Source: Paenibacillaceae bacterium (lineage in GTDB: Bacteria > Bacillota > Clostridia > Lachnospirales > Lachnospiraceae). Taken from it: 39,319 nt of DNA. Every line of letters starts with the position of its first letter. Within the stretch, counting starts at the first letter, position 1. The translations under genes and the position numbers were made by a program. The notes under the pieces were generated by a model. The model was not told the origin of the DNA. It saw only the letters and a program-made list of their open reading frames with translations, and ran no database searches. Positions 7,891 to 15,489 of the stretch are shown in pieces. The DNA lies in contig SVDS01000031.1 in assembly GCA_015057715.1 (NCBI GenBank), positions 1-39,319 on the forward strand, read 5' to 3'.

Positions 7891-7934
7891 TTGTGGGTAA
7901 TTTCACATTAAAGTATAATTGCAACTATGTGAAA
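7891..7934 (+). promoter_or_regulatory. Promoter of the methyltransferase/importer operon with inverted repeat over the -10
   Basis: TTGTGG (7891-7896) and TATAAT (7914-7919) are 17 bp apart. An 8-bp inverted repeat, TTTCACAT (7901-7908) and ATGTGAAA (7927-7934), brackets the -10 element, as expected for a wide-spaced repressor site. The regulator is unknown. Confidence 0.65.
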
Positions 7935-7986
7935 ATGGTACATTTGCGTAGTTTTACATTGTACAGACAGAACTGGGGGCAGATCA

Positions 7987-8721
7987 ATGAACAGAGATGA
8001 ACGACAGAAACCATGGGGAGATGGGGAGGACTATAACCGTTACATAGTTTCAGAACTGGCATCCTTTCGAAAAGATGCATGGAAAAGACAGATTGGAAAC
8101 CATCTGAATGGAAGAAAAGGGTTAAAAATATTGGATGCCGGCACAGGACCCGGCTTTTTTGCGTGTATTCTTTCAGAGGAAGGACAACAGGTGACGGGGA
8201 TTGACTATTCGGACGGAATGATTGCATGCGCCAAAGATAATGCAAAAAAACTGGGAGTGTCAGCAGATTTTAAGAAAATGGATCTCAATCAGCTGGAGTT
8301 TGAGGATGAAGAATTTGATGTGATTGTTACAAGAAATGTCACTTGGACATTGGAGTATCCTAAACAAGTTTACAATGAATGGAAGCGGATCTTGAAGAGG
8401 AATGGCAGACTCTTAATTTATGATGCCAACTGGCATCTTCATTTCTTTGATGAAGAAAAACTCAGGCGTGTCAGAGAAAGAGAAGAACGTTACTTACATA
8501 AATATGGACAGAAAGAGGTGGTAGCAATTGAAAATATGGATTTCTTTGCAGCCTCTCCACTGACAAGTACACTGCGTCCGGTTTGGGATAAACAGACACT
8601 TGAAAATATGGGCATGAGTGTACAGATACAGGATAATATTGGGGAAAACGTGTATGAAGAATGGGAAAAAGATCTTTACGGTGAGTCTCCCTTATTCGAG
8701 ATTTGTGCCACAAAATGTTGA
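7987..8721 (+). CDS. Class I SAM-dependent methyltransferase (importer-linked, copy 1)
   Basis: A protein of 244 residues. Motif I is LDAGTGPG at 49-56, the acidic residue for the SAM ribose is Asp73 in GIDYS, and motif II/III is FDVIVTRNVTWTLEYP with LLIYDANW after it. The C-terminal part contains LRPVWDKQTLENMGM and ends PLFEICATK. The protein is clearly homologous to the one at 13913-14656, sharing KGLKILD.GTG.GFF, MTGID, FD.IVTRNV.WTL and the RP.WD....L...G region, and the two bracket the importer genes. It is the first gene of the operon and starts at an ATG after CTGGGGGCAG. The substrate is unknown; a small molecule handled by the transporter, such as a metal ligand, is an inference from context. 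Confidence 0.87.
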   Translation: MNRDERQKPWGDGEDYNRYIVSELASFRKDAWKRQIGNHLNGRKGLKILDAGTGPGFFACILSEEGQQVTGIDYSDGMIACAKDNAKKLGVSADFKKMDLNQLEFEDEEFDVIVTRNVTWTLEYPKQVYNEWKRILKRNGRLLIYDANWHLHFFDEEKLRRVREREERYLHKYGQKEVVAIENMDFFAASPLTSTLRPVWDKQTLENMGMSVQIQDNIGENVYEEWEKDLYGESPLFEICATKC

Positions 8722-8739
8722 TGAAGGGATTGTATTAAG

Positions 8740-9675
8740 GTGATAAAGAAAAACATAGCCAGTCGTATCTTGCAGATTATCATCGTATTGTTTGGGATTG
8801 GGTTCTTGACATTCGGCCTTACTTATCTTGCGCCCGGTGATCCTGTAAAGGCAATGTATGCTGCAAACGGAAATGTTCCCAGTGAAGAAGTAATGGAGGC
8901 TATGCGGGAAAAAATGGGTTTAAACAACCCTTTTCCGGTACAGTATTTCAACTGGTTATTCCGTTGTCTGCGCGGAGATCTGGGTACTTCCTATTCACTG
9001 AATAAACCGGTTGTGTCTGTACTGCTGCAAAGACTGTGGCCTACATTAAAACTTACGCTGTTTTCAATGATTCTTATGCTTGTAATATCCGTTCCATTTG
9101 GTGTTCTTTCAGCAGTAAAACACAATAAGGCGGCTGACTATATCATACGAGCCTTCTCATTTGTGGGAGTTTCATTGCCAAGTTTCTGGCTTGGCGTGAT
9201 GCTGATTTACATTGTTGCACTGAAGCTTAAGCTGCTTCCTGTCATATCCTCTGACACTGGGTTTAAGAAAATGATTCTACCGGCTGTCACGCTCGCTTTT
9301 TCCATGACAGCAAAATATACCAGGCAGATACGAGCTGCCGTATTGGAAGAATTACATCAGGATTATGTTGTAGGTGCACGGACCAGAGGGTTAAAGGAGA
9401 GTACGGTTCTCTTTGGGCATGTCCTCCCTAATGTACTACTTCCGTTAGTCACATTGCTGGGGTTGTCCTTTGGATCGCTTCTCGGTGGAACCGCGGTTGT
9501 GGAAGTCATCTTTTCTTACCCGGGATTAGGCAATCTGGCTGTATCGGCAGTAGCTGCCAGAGATTATCCCCTAATTCAGGGATATGTTCTATGGGTCGCC
9601 CTGATCTATATGGTGATCAATCTGATTGTTGATATTACCTATGAGAAGCTGGACCCCAGGACGAAAGTGAGGTGA
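8740..9675 (+). CDS. ABC importer permease, DppB/NikB-like (GTG start)
   Basis: An inner-membrane permease of 311 residues. The N-terminus RILQIIIVLFGIGFLTFGLTYLAPGDPV is the classic first helix and APGDP motif of DppB/OppB/NikB proteins. Five further membrane segments follow, and the EAA-like cytoplasmic loop reads RQIRAAVLEELHQDYVVGARTRGLKES. The start is GTG, preceded by GAAGGGA, 18 bases after the methyltransferase stop. It forms the translocation channel with the next gene product. The family imports peptides, nickel, nickel-chelator complexes or opine-type metallophores; sequence alone does not separate these. The 4-bp GTGA overlap with the next gene shows tight coupling. Confidence 0.92.
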   Translation: MIKKNIASRILQIIIVLFGIGFLTFGLTYLAPGDPVKAMYAANGNVPSEEVMEAMREKMGLNNPFPVQYFNWLFRCLRGDLGTSYSLNKPVVSVLLQRLWPTLKLTLFSMILMLVISVPFGVLSAVKHNKAADYIIRAFSFVGVSLPSFWLGVMLIYIVALKLKLLPVISSDTGFKKMILPAVTLAFSMTAKYTRQIRAAVLEELHQDYVVGARTRGLKESTVLFGHVLPNVLLPLVTLLGLSFGSLLGGTAVVEVIFSYPGLGNLAVSAVAARDYPLIQGYVLWVALIYMVINLIVDITYEKLDPRTKVR

Positions 9676-10508
9676 GAGACATACAGAAGATACTTGCATT
9701 TTGCAAAAATCATAAACAGTTTACGGTCTTTTGTATCTTAGCTCTTATTGTTATTGGGGCAGCTGTTTTTGCTCCTTTTATAGCTACCCATAATCCGTAT
9801 GAAGCGGTGATAGCAAACGCGGAACAACCGCCGGATGCAAACCACTGGTTTGGAACAGATAAACTGGGGCGAGACCTGTTTTCCCGAGTTATATATGGAA
9901 CACGAACGTCTCTGACTTCTGCATTGCTCTTAGTTGTGATTACACTGTTTACTGGCTCGATACTTGGCATTTTTGCAGGCTATATCGGTGGTGTCACCGA
10001 TTCTGTTATTATGAGAATTTCTGATATGATGATTTCATTTCCCGGACTTGTACTGGCAATCGCAATTGCCGGAATTCTCGGCCCCAGTCTTTTGAATGCC
10101 ATCATTGCAATCGTAGCTGTCAGCTGGACAAAGTATGCGCGTCTCGCCCGGAGCCTTGTACTTAGAATAAAGAACAAGGATTATATGTCGGCAGCTGTAC
10201 TGACTGGATCGAAGACTGGTTATATCCTTAGAAACTATATATGTAAAATGACCATGCCTATTTTGATCGTTACGGCTGCTACCGATATTGGCACGATGAT
10301 GCTTGAAATAGCTGCACTTTCCTTTCTTGGATTTGGAGTACAGCCCCCGGTTCCCGAATGGGGAATGATGCTGAGTGAGGGACGCGCTTATTTACAGACC
10401 GCCCCCTGGATGATGTTTTTTCCGGGTCTGGCTGTATTTATTGTTGTTGCTGTTTTTAATTTGCTGGGGGATAGTCTGAGAGATATCCTCGATCCGTTAA
10501 GTGATTGA
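9672..10508 (+). CDS. ABC importer permease, DppC/NikC-like (GTG start)
   Basis: The second membrane subunit, 278 residues. After a first membrane helix (FTVFCILALIVIGAAVFAPFIA) comes the family block HNPYEAVIANAEQPPDANHWFGTDKLGRDLFSRVIYGTRTSL, which is diagnostic of DppC/NikC permeases. The EAA loop is around MSAAVLTGSKTGYILRNYI, and FLGFGVQPPVPEWGMMLSEGR near the C-terminus is also conserved. The GTG start overlaps the stop of the first permease by four bases. It partners the preceding permease and the two ATPases. A DppC-type permease usually needs one substrate-binding lipoprotein, which this operon supplies. Confidence 0.93.
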   Translation: MRDIQKILAFCKNHKQFTVFCILALIVIGAAVFAPFIATHNPYEAVIANAEQPPDANHWFGTDKLGRDLFSRVIYGTRTSLTSALLLVVITLFTGSILGIFAGYIGGVTDSVIMRISDMMISFPGLVLAIAIAGILGPSLLNAIIAIVAVSWTKYARLARSLVLRIKNKDYMSAAVLTGSKTGYILRNYICKMTMPILIVTAATDIGTMMLEIAALSFLGFGVQPPVPEWGMMLSEGRAYLQTAPWMMFFPGLAVFIVVAVFNLLGDSLRDILDPLSD

Positions 10509-10534
10509 TAAAAGACCGGCAGCAGGAGGAAATT

Positions 10535-11323
10535 ATGCTGGAAATACAGAATATTTCAGTTAATTATAATAAAAGCGGCAAACCAGCAGTAGAAAATTTC
10601 TCACTGGCTGTAAAACAGGGAGAAATCTGTTGTCTGGTGGGAGAAAGCGGAAGCGGTAAAACTTCTGTTATCCGTGCAGTTATGGGGAATCTGTCCGGAC
10701 AGGGAAGGGTAGCACAGGGAGATATCTTCTTTGAGGGAGACTCTCTTTTATCCTATACTGCAAATGACTGGAGAAAGATTTACGGCACAGAAATTTCCAT
10801 GATTTTTCAGGATTCAGGAGCCATGTTAAATCCAATCCGTAGAATCGGTTCCCAGTTTGTTGAATATATCCGCGCCCATGGGGATTATAGCAGAAAAGAA
10901 GCATGGGAAAAAGGTGTACAGATGCTGGAACACGCGTGTCTGCCTGATGGGGAGTACATCATGAAATCCTATCCGTTTCAACTTTCAGGCGGTATGAAAC
11001 AGCGTGTTGGAATCGCTTTTGCCATGGTTTTTAAGCCGAAGCTGCTGCTCGCCGATGAGCCTACCAGCGCACTTGATATCACAATGCAGGCTCAGATGAT
11101 CCGCCAGATGATGAAAATGAGAGAGGAGTACGGCACCAGTATTATTATGATAACCCATAACCTGGCTCTTGCAGCATATATGTCGGATCATATTGTGGTG
11201 ATGAAAGACGGGAAAATAGCAGACAGCGGTGACAGGGATCACATTTTGCATAATTCCCAGGCTGAATATATAAAGAAACTCTTATCTGCAGTGCCGTCAC
11301 TGGGAGGCTGTCATTATGTTTGA
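10535..11323 (+). CDS. ABC importer ATPase 1, DppD/NikD-like
   Basis: An ATPase of 262 residues. Walker A GESGSGKTS is at 36-44, the signature LSGGM at 150-154 and Walker B LLLADEPTSALD at 170-181, followed by the switch His in IMITHNLALAAY. It is shorter than standard DppD because the C-terminal oligopeptide-transport extension is missing, as in NikD-type subunits. The chosen ATG has AGGAGGA at ideal spacing; a TTG at 10505 overlapping the permease stop is a weaker option. The gene overlaps the next ATPase gene by eight bases. Together the two ATPases form a heterodimer that drives import. Confidence 0.92.
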   Translation: MLEIQNISVNYNKSGKPAVENFSLAVKQGEICCLVGESGSGKTSVIRAVMGNLSGQGRVAQGDIFFEGDSLLSYTANDWRKIYGTEISMIFQDSGAMLNPIRRIGSQFVEYIRAHGDYSRKEAWEKGVQMLEHACLPDGEYIMKSYPFQLSGGMKQRVGIAFAMVFKPKLLLADEPTSALDITMQAQMIRQMMKMREEYGTSIIMITHNLALAAYMSDHIVVMKDGKIADSGDRDHILHNSQAEYIKKLLSAVPSLGGCHYV

Positions 11324-12299
11324 ACGGGATGATCTGATTATTGAAGCCAGGCATCTTACAAAATTATATCAGATATCCAGGAATAGATTTCTGACTGCCT
11401 GTGATGATGTCAGCCTTAATTTCTACAAGAACCGGACGCTTGGTATCATTGGAGAGAGTGGTTGCGGAAAAAGTACTTTTATACGAATGGCAGTGGGGCT
11501 GGAAAAACCGACTTCCGGGGAAATATTGTTTCATGGGAAAAATATCACAGAGAGAAAAGGCGAAGAACTGCGTCTAAGCCGCAGAAACATTCAGATGATT
11601 TTTCAGGATCCTGGGGAAGCATTTCACCCGCGGATGAAAGTGAAAGAAATAATTTGTGAACCGCTTATTAATTTTAATCTGATTAAAAAAAATGGAATGG
11701 ATTCAAAAGCCAGAGAGCTTCTTGAAATGGTAGAACTTCCGGGCAGCTTTGCAGAGCGTTATCCCCATGACATGAGCGGTGGCCAGCGGCAGCGTATCGG
11801 TATTGCCAGAGCATTGGCACTGGAGCCGGAAGTGATTATTTGTGATGAAATAACATCGGCACTTGATGTTTCTGTACAGCAGACGATTGTGGAACTGCTT
11901 TTAGATCTGCAAAAGAGGAAACAGATATCCATAGGCTTTATCAGCCATGATCTGGCATTGGTACAGCAATTTGCACACCAGATAGCAGTTATGTATCTGG
12001 GCAATGTTGTTGAGATTTTAAGCGGAAAAGAAGTCACCACAAAAGCCGCACACCCATATACACAGGCGTTATTGGATTCTATTTTTGACCTTAACATGGA
12101 TTTTTCAAAGGAAATAGTCAGCATGGAAAGTGAATTACCAAGTCCATTGAATATACCAGATGGATGTCCTTTCCAAAATCGCTGTATTCATTGTATGGAT
12201 GTTTGCAGGGCAGAAAAACCAGGATTATGGGAGATAGAACCTGATCATCTGGTAGCATGCCATCAATTTAATCGTTTGAAATACCGGGAGGATAAATGA
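11316..12299 (+). CDS. ABC importer ATPase 2, DppF/NikE-like with Cys-rich C-terminal domain
   Basis: An ATPase of 327 residues. Walker A GESGCGKST is at 46-54, the signature MSGGQRQR at 153-160 and Walker B VIICDEITSALD at 173-184. After the nucleotide-binding domain comes the oligopeptide/dipeptide transporter C-terminal domain, with LPSPLNIPDGCPFQNRC and then C..C.....C up to LVACHQF. This cysteine arrangement is typical of the family, and in some members it holds an iron-sulfur cluster. The Walker B Asp-Glu is kept although the usual Pro after it is Ile, a small deviation. It pairs with ATPase 1 and overlaps the binding-protein gene by an ATGA. Confidence 0.93.
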   Translation: MFERDDLIIEARHLTKLYQISRNRFLTACDDVSLNFYKNRTLGIIGESGCGKSTFIRMAVGLEKPTSGEILFHGKNITERKGEELRLSRRNIQMIFQDPGEAFHPRMKVKEIICEPLINFNLIKKNGMDSKARELLEMVELPGSFAERYPHDMSGGQRQRIGIARALALEPEVIICDEITSALDVSVQQTIVELLLDLQKRKQISIGFISHDLALVQQFAHQIAVMYLGNVVEILSGKEVTTKAAHPYTQALLDSIFDLNMDFSKEIVSMESELPSPLNIPDGCPFQNRCIHCMDVCRAEKPGLWEIEPDHLVACHQFNRLKYREDK

Positions 12300-13888
12300 A
12301 GAAAGCAGGAGTTAAAAAAATAATTGCAGTTTTTGTATCAGCAGCCATATGCGGCAGCTTGTTGTCTGGATGCGGGGTAGCGGGCGGTACTGGGAAGACA
12401 TCAACTGGCGCAGAAGAGGGTAAAAAGACACTGGTGATCGGAAGCGGGCAGTCCGCGGGTACCTTGGACCCCATTAAGGCTTATAATGGCTGGTATCCGG
12501 TACGTTATGGCATATGCCAGACTTTAACAAAAATGAGCGATGATTATTCCATATCCGGCTGGCTTACAGAGGATGATTATTCCTCCAATGAGGACAATAC
12601 GGTATGGACTTTTAATATAAAAGCTAATGTAACATTTTCCAACGGAAACAAGCTGGATGCAGAGGCAGTTAAAAAATCTCTGGAGAATGTTTTTGAGAAT
12701 GGAGAAAGAGGTGTGGAGTATTTCGCCCCTGTTTCCATAGAAACTGATGGCCAGAAGCTGGTGATTACCACCCAAAAGCCGGAGCCTATTTTGCCGAATA
12801 AGCTGGCTGATCCTTTATTCTGTATTATAGATACATCGGTAGATAACAGTAAAATCGGGGATAATGGTCCAATTGGAACTGGTCCGTATGTATGTGAATC
12901 GTTTGATACTGCCACAAAAAAATGTGTGGTAGTTAAAAACGAGAACTACTGGAATGGTGAAGTAAAGATGGATCGGATTGAATTCATTTATTCTGAGGAC
13001 CAGTCCACAATCAGTATGGGACTTCAGTCAGGTGACTTGGATGCGGTCTATAATGTCAGCATGAATGATATTGGTACATTTGAAAAAAACAGCGATTATA
13101 AAATAAAAACAAATCCCAGTGGGCGTACCACCATCGGTTTTATGAATCAGAACGGACCGTTGGGCGACAAAGTACTTCGTGAAGCAGTTCTTCAAATGCA
13201 GGACAAAGATTCTTACTGCAAAATTCTGTTGAAAAATCAGTATGTTCCAGGGAAAACACTGATAACTTCAGCATCCGATTATGGATATGATACGCTGACG
13301 GATCCCAACGCATATAATCCTGAGAATGCAAAAAAACTGTTGGATGAAGCAGGCTATACTGATACGGACGGAGATGGTTTCCGTGAAACTCCCGCTGGAG
13401 AGCAGGTCAATCTTCGTTTCATCTATTATACCGGACGTCCGGAACAGCAGATCGTTGTTGAGGCGGCTCAGGCAGCAATGGCCAAGGTGGGAATCAAAGT
13501 CACTCCGGAAGTCCATGATACCCAGACTGTTATGGATATGCAAAAGACGGGTGATTATGATTTGCTTTGCATGAGCATTAACATTATGAACTGCGGAGAC
13601 CCTGAGAATCAGATCAATACCTATTTTAAAGCGGGCGGTACCTATAATGCGACTGGATATAACAGCGAAGAGTTTAATTCTCTTATGGACCAGGTGCATG
13701 TAAGCGCAGATCCGAAACAGAGAAAAGATTTGATCAAACAGGCAGAGCAGGTTCTGTTAAATGATGGAGCAGCAATTTATTTTTGTTATCCCATCATGAA
13801 CTTTGTTATGAAGAAACATATTGATGGAATTAATTCTACCCCTGCAGATTTCTACTGGGTTGATGAAAATACAACGATTAATAATTAG
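12296..13888 (+). CDS. Substrate-binding lipoprotein, SBP family 5 (Opp/Dpp/Nik type)
   Basis: A lipoprotein of 530 residues. A signal peptide with a basic start (KKAGVKK) ends in the lipobox LLSGC, placing the lipidated cysteine at residue 26. The mature part starts TLVIGSGQSAGTLDPIKAYNGW and has the family blocks VWTFNIKANVTFSNGNKLDAEAVKKSLE, GPIGTGPYV and NPENAKKLLDEAGYTDTDGDG. The C-terminal block GDPENQINTYFKAGGTYNATGYNSEEFNSLM resembles nickel/opine-metallophore binding proteins (NikA/CntA branch) more than classic oligopeptide binders, but this is a judgement by eye. It is displayed outside the membrane and delivers ligand to the two permeases encoded upstream. The ATGA overlap shows tight coupling. 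Confidence 0.92.
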   Translation: MKKAGVKKIIAVFVSAAICGSLLSGCGVAGGTGKTSTGAEEGKKTLVIGSGQSAGTLDPIKAYNGWYPVRYGICQTLTKMSDDYSISGWLTEDDYSSNEDNTVWTFNIKANVTFSNGNKLDAEAVKKSLENVFENGERGVEYFAPVSIETDGQKLVITTQKPEPILPNKLADPLFCIIDTSVDNSKIGDNGPIGTGPYVCESFDTATKKCVVVKNENYWNGEVKMDRIEFIYSEDQSTISMGLQSGDLDAVYNVSMNDIGTFEKNSDYKIKTNPSGRTTIGFMNQNGPLGDKVLREAVLQMQDKDSYCKILLKNQYVPGKTLITSASDYGYDTLTDPNAYNPENAKKLLDEAGYTDTDGDGFRETPAGEQVNLRFIYYTGRPEQQIVVEAAQAAMAKVGIKVTPEVHDTQTVMDMQKTGDYDLLCMSINIMNCGDPENQINTYFKAGGTYNATGYNSEEFNSLMDQVHVSADPKQRKDLIKQAEQVLLNDGAAIYFCYPIMNFVMKKHIDGINSTPADFYWVDENTTINN

Positions 13889-13912
13889 CAGGCACTGGAG
13901 GAACAGTTACTT

Positions 13913-14656
13913 ATGAGTGAAGTGAATGACATAAACTTAAATAAAAAGATAAAAGAAGAGATGACGGACTACTGGTCCTCACGGGCAGAGATATTTAATG
14001 AACTGAAAATACAGGAGTTAAATTCTGATATGCGCGGGCGATGGCTGAAGGAACTTCAAACCTATCTCCCAGCTAAAAAAGGTCTTAAAATACTGGATAT
14101 TGGCACAGGAACTGGTTTTTTCTGCTTTTTACTCGGGGCGGAAGGCCATGATATGACGGGGATTGATCTCACTGAGAAGATGATCCTGGAAGCAAGAAAG
14201 TCATCGGCAATTCTTGGAATACCCGCTGAATTTTATGTGATGGATGCAGAGATGCCGGATTTCCCAGATAACAGCTTCGATGCGATTGTCACCCGCAATG
14301 TGGCATGGACATTGCCGGATCTTAAAAAAGCTTATGAGAATTGGCATAATCTGTTGAAAGAGGATGGCGTACTCATTAATTTTGATGGAGATTACAGCAG
14401 AGAAAATGATCAGCAAGAACTTCCGGAAAATCATGCTCATTCAAAGATTACACAGGAACAGTGGAGTGCATATGAACATTTAAAAACAGAACTGCGTCCC
14501 ATCTCAAATCCAAGACCTGCATGGGATGTTCAGCTTCTGAAATCTGCAGGATTTAAGGAGATCAGGCTGGATGAACAGGTGGGAGACAGAATTTACAGTG
14601 AGATAAACCAATTCTATAATCCTACCCCTATTTTCACAATAGCAGCAAGAAAATAA
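13913..14656 (+). CDS. Class I SAM-dependent methyltransferase (importer-linked, copy 2)
   Basis: A protein of 247 residues, the last gene of the importer operon. Motif I is LDIGTGTG at 61-68, the ribose-binding acid is Asp85 in GIDLT, and FDAIVTRNVAWTLPDLKKAYENW follows. Compared with the methyltransferase at 7987-8721 it has a longer N-terminus and an extra acidic stretch after the INFDGDY strand, but the RPAWDVQLLKSAGF region and the ending PIFTIAARK are shared. The two are divergent copies of one family, so they may act in succession or on different atoms of one small molecule. It begins 24 bases after the binding-protein stop, behind CTGGAGGAAC. The substrate is unknown. Confidence 0.87.
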   Translation: MSEVNDINLNKKIKEEMTDYWSSRAEIFNELKIQELNSDMRGRWLKELQTYLPAKKGLKILDIGTGTGFFCFLLGAEGHDMTGIDLTEKMILEARKSSAILGIPAEFYVMDAEMPDFPDNSFDAIVTRNVAWTLPDLKKAYENWHNLLKEDGVLINFDGDYSRENDQQELPENHAHSKITQEQWSAYEHLKTELRPISNPRPAWDVQLLKSAGFKEIRLDEQVGDRIYSEINQFYNPTPIFTIAARK

Positions 14657-14715
14657 AAACAGATTGAGTTACTCCGGATGTTTCTCCTCCATACATGCTT
14701 GACCTGCCGATGGTG

Positions 14716-14744
14716 TTGAATTAATATGGTATTAATTGTATAAT
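14716..14744 (+). promoter_or_regulatory. Promoter of the GntR/XdhC operon with an internal palindrome
   Basis: TTGAAT (14716-14721) and TATAAT (14739-14744) are 17 bp apart. An 8-bp inverted repeat with 3-bp centre, AATTAATA-TGG-TATTAATT (14719-14737), fills the spacer, a position suited to self-repression by the GntR protein. Confidence 0.65.
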
Positions 14745-14776
14745 ATGACTAAGCATTTCAGAAGCAGGAGGATAAG

Positions 14777-15472
14777 ATGTTCAGCCCAATTAAAAACACG
14801 AAGGTTTATGAACAGGTAATGGATCAGATCAGGGAAATGATTGACAACGGAGTTTTGAAAAAAGGAGACAAGCTTCCTTCTGAGAGAGATTTAGTTGAAG
14901 AATTACAGGTGAGCAGAGCGTCAATCCGGGAAGCCCTTCGGGCGCTGGAAGTCATTGGATTAATCGAGTGCAGGCAGGGAGAAGGAAATTTTATTAAATC
15001 AAGCTTCCAGGATAATTTGTTTGAACCTTTATCCATCATGTATACGCTGGAAGGAACCAATCCGGAAGACATACTGGAATTAAGAAAGATTATGGAGGTA
15101 GAGGCTTCCGGTCTGGCTGCAAAGAAAATAACGGATGAACAATTAGGCGAATTAAAAGAAATCATGGAACGGTTTGAAAACTGTACAGATGAAAAAATGA
15201 ACGCAATGATTGATAAAGAGTTGCATTATAAGATTGCAGAGTACTCAGGAAATGTGTTGATTTACAACATTCTAAGAACTGTTTCACATCTGGTTGATAA
15301 TTTCATTAAAGATACCAGGAAATTAATCATAGCGGACCAGGAAAAGAAAAAAATACTTTTGTTACAACATAAGGAAATCTATCTGGCCATTGAGATGCAC
15401 AGCTCAGTTGCAGCACGTAAAGCGATGCGCCAGCATCTTGATTACACCAACAAGTATATTAAAATGATCTGA
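14777..15472 (+). CDS. GntR-family regulator, FadR/FCD subfamily (LldR-like)
   Basis: A protein of 231 residues. The N-terminal winged helix includes VYEQVMDQIREMIDNGVLKKGDKLPSERDLVEELQVSRASIREALRALEVIGLIECRQGEGNFI, the GntR signature. The C-terminal half is an all-helical FCD domain with candidate metal/ligand residues in DKELHYKIAEYSGN and HKEIYLAIEMHSSVAARKAMRQHL. FadR/LldR/PdhR-type regulators sense carboxylic acids such as lactate or pyruvate. Directly downstream is a lactate operon whose promoter carries TGGTCAGACCA, a FadR/LldR-type operator. I therefore infer a lactate-responsive regulator. It is preceded by CAGGAGG and followed by an XdhC-family gene in the same transcript. Confidence 0.9.
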   Translation: MFSPIKNTKVYEQVMDQIREMIDNGVLKKGDKLPSERDLVEELQVSRASIREALRALEVIGLIECRQGEGNFIKSSFQDNLFEPLSIMYTLEGTNPEDILELRKIMEVEASGLAAKKITDEQLGELKEIMERFENCTDEKMNAMIDKELHYKIAEYSGNVLIYNILRTVSHLVDNFIKDTRKLIIADQEKKKILLLQHKEIYLAIEMHSSVAARKAMRQHLDYTNKYIKMI

Positions 15473-15489
15473 TGATAAGGAGAAAAAAT

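Noticed and set aside
7901-7934. Inverted repeat as a classical NikR site
   Set aside because: The half-sites and spacing do not match GTATGA-N16-TCATAC. It is kept only as an unknown operator.
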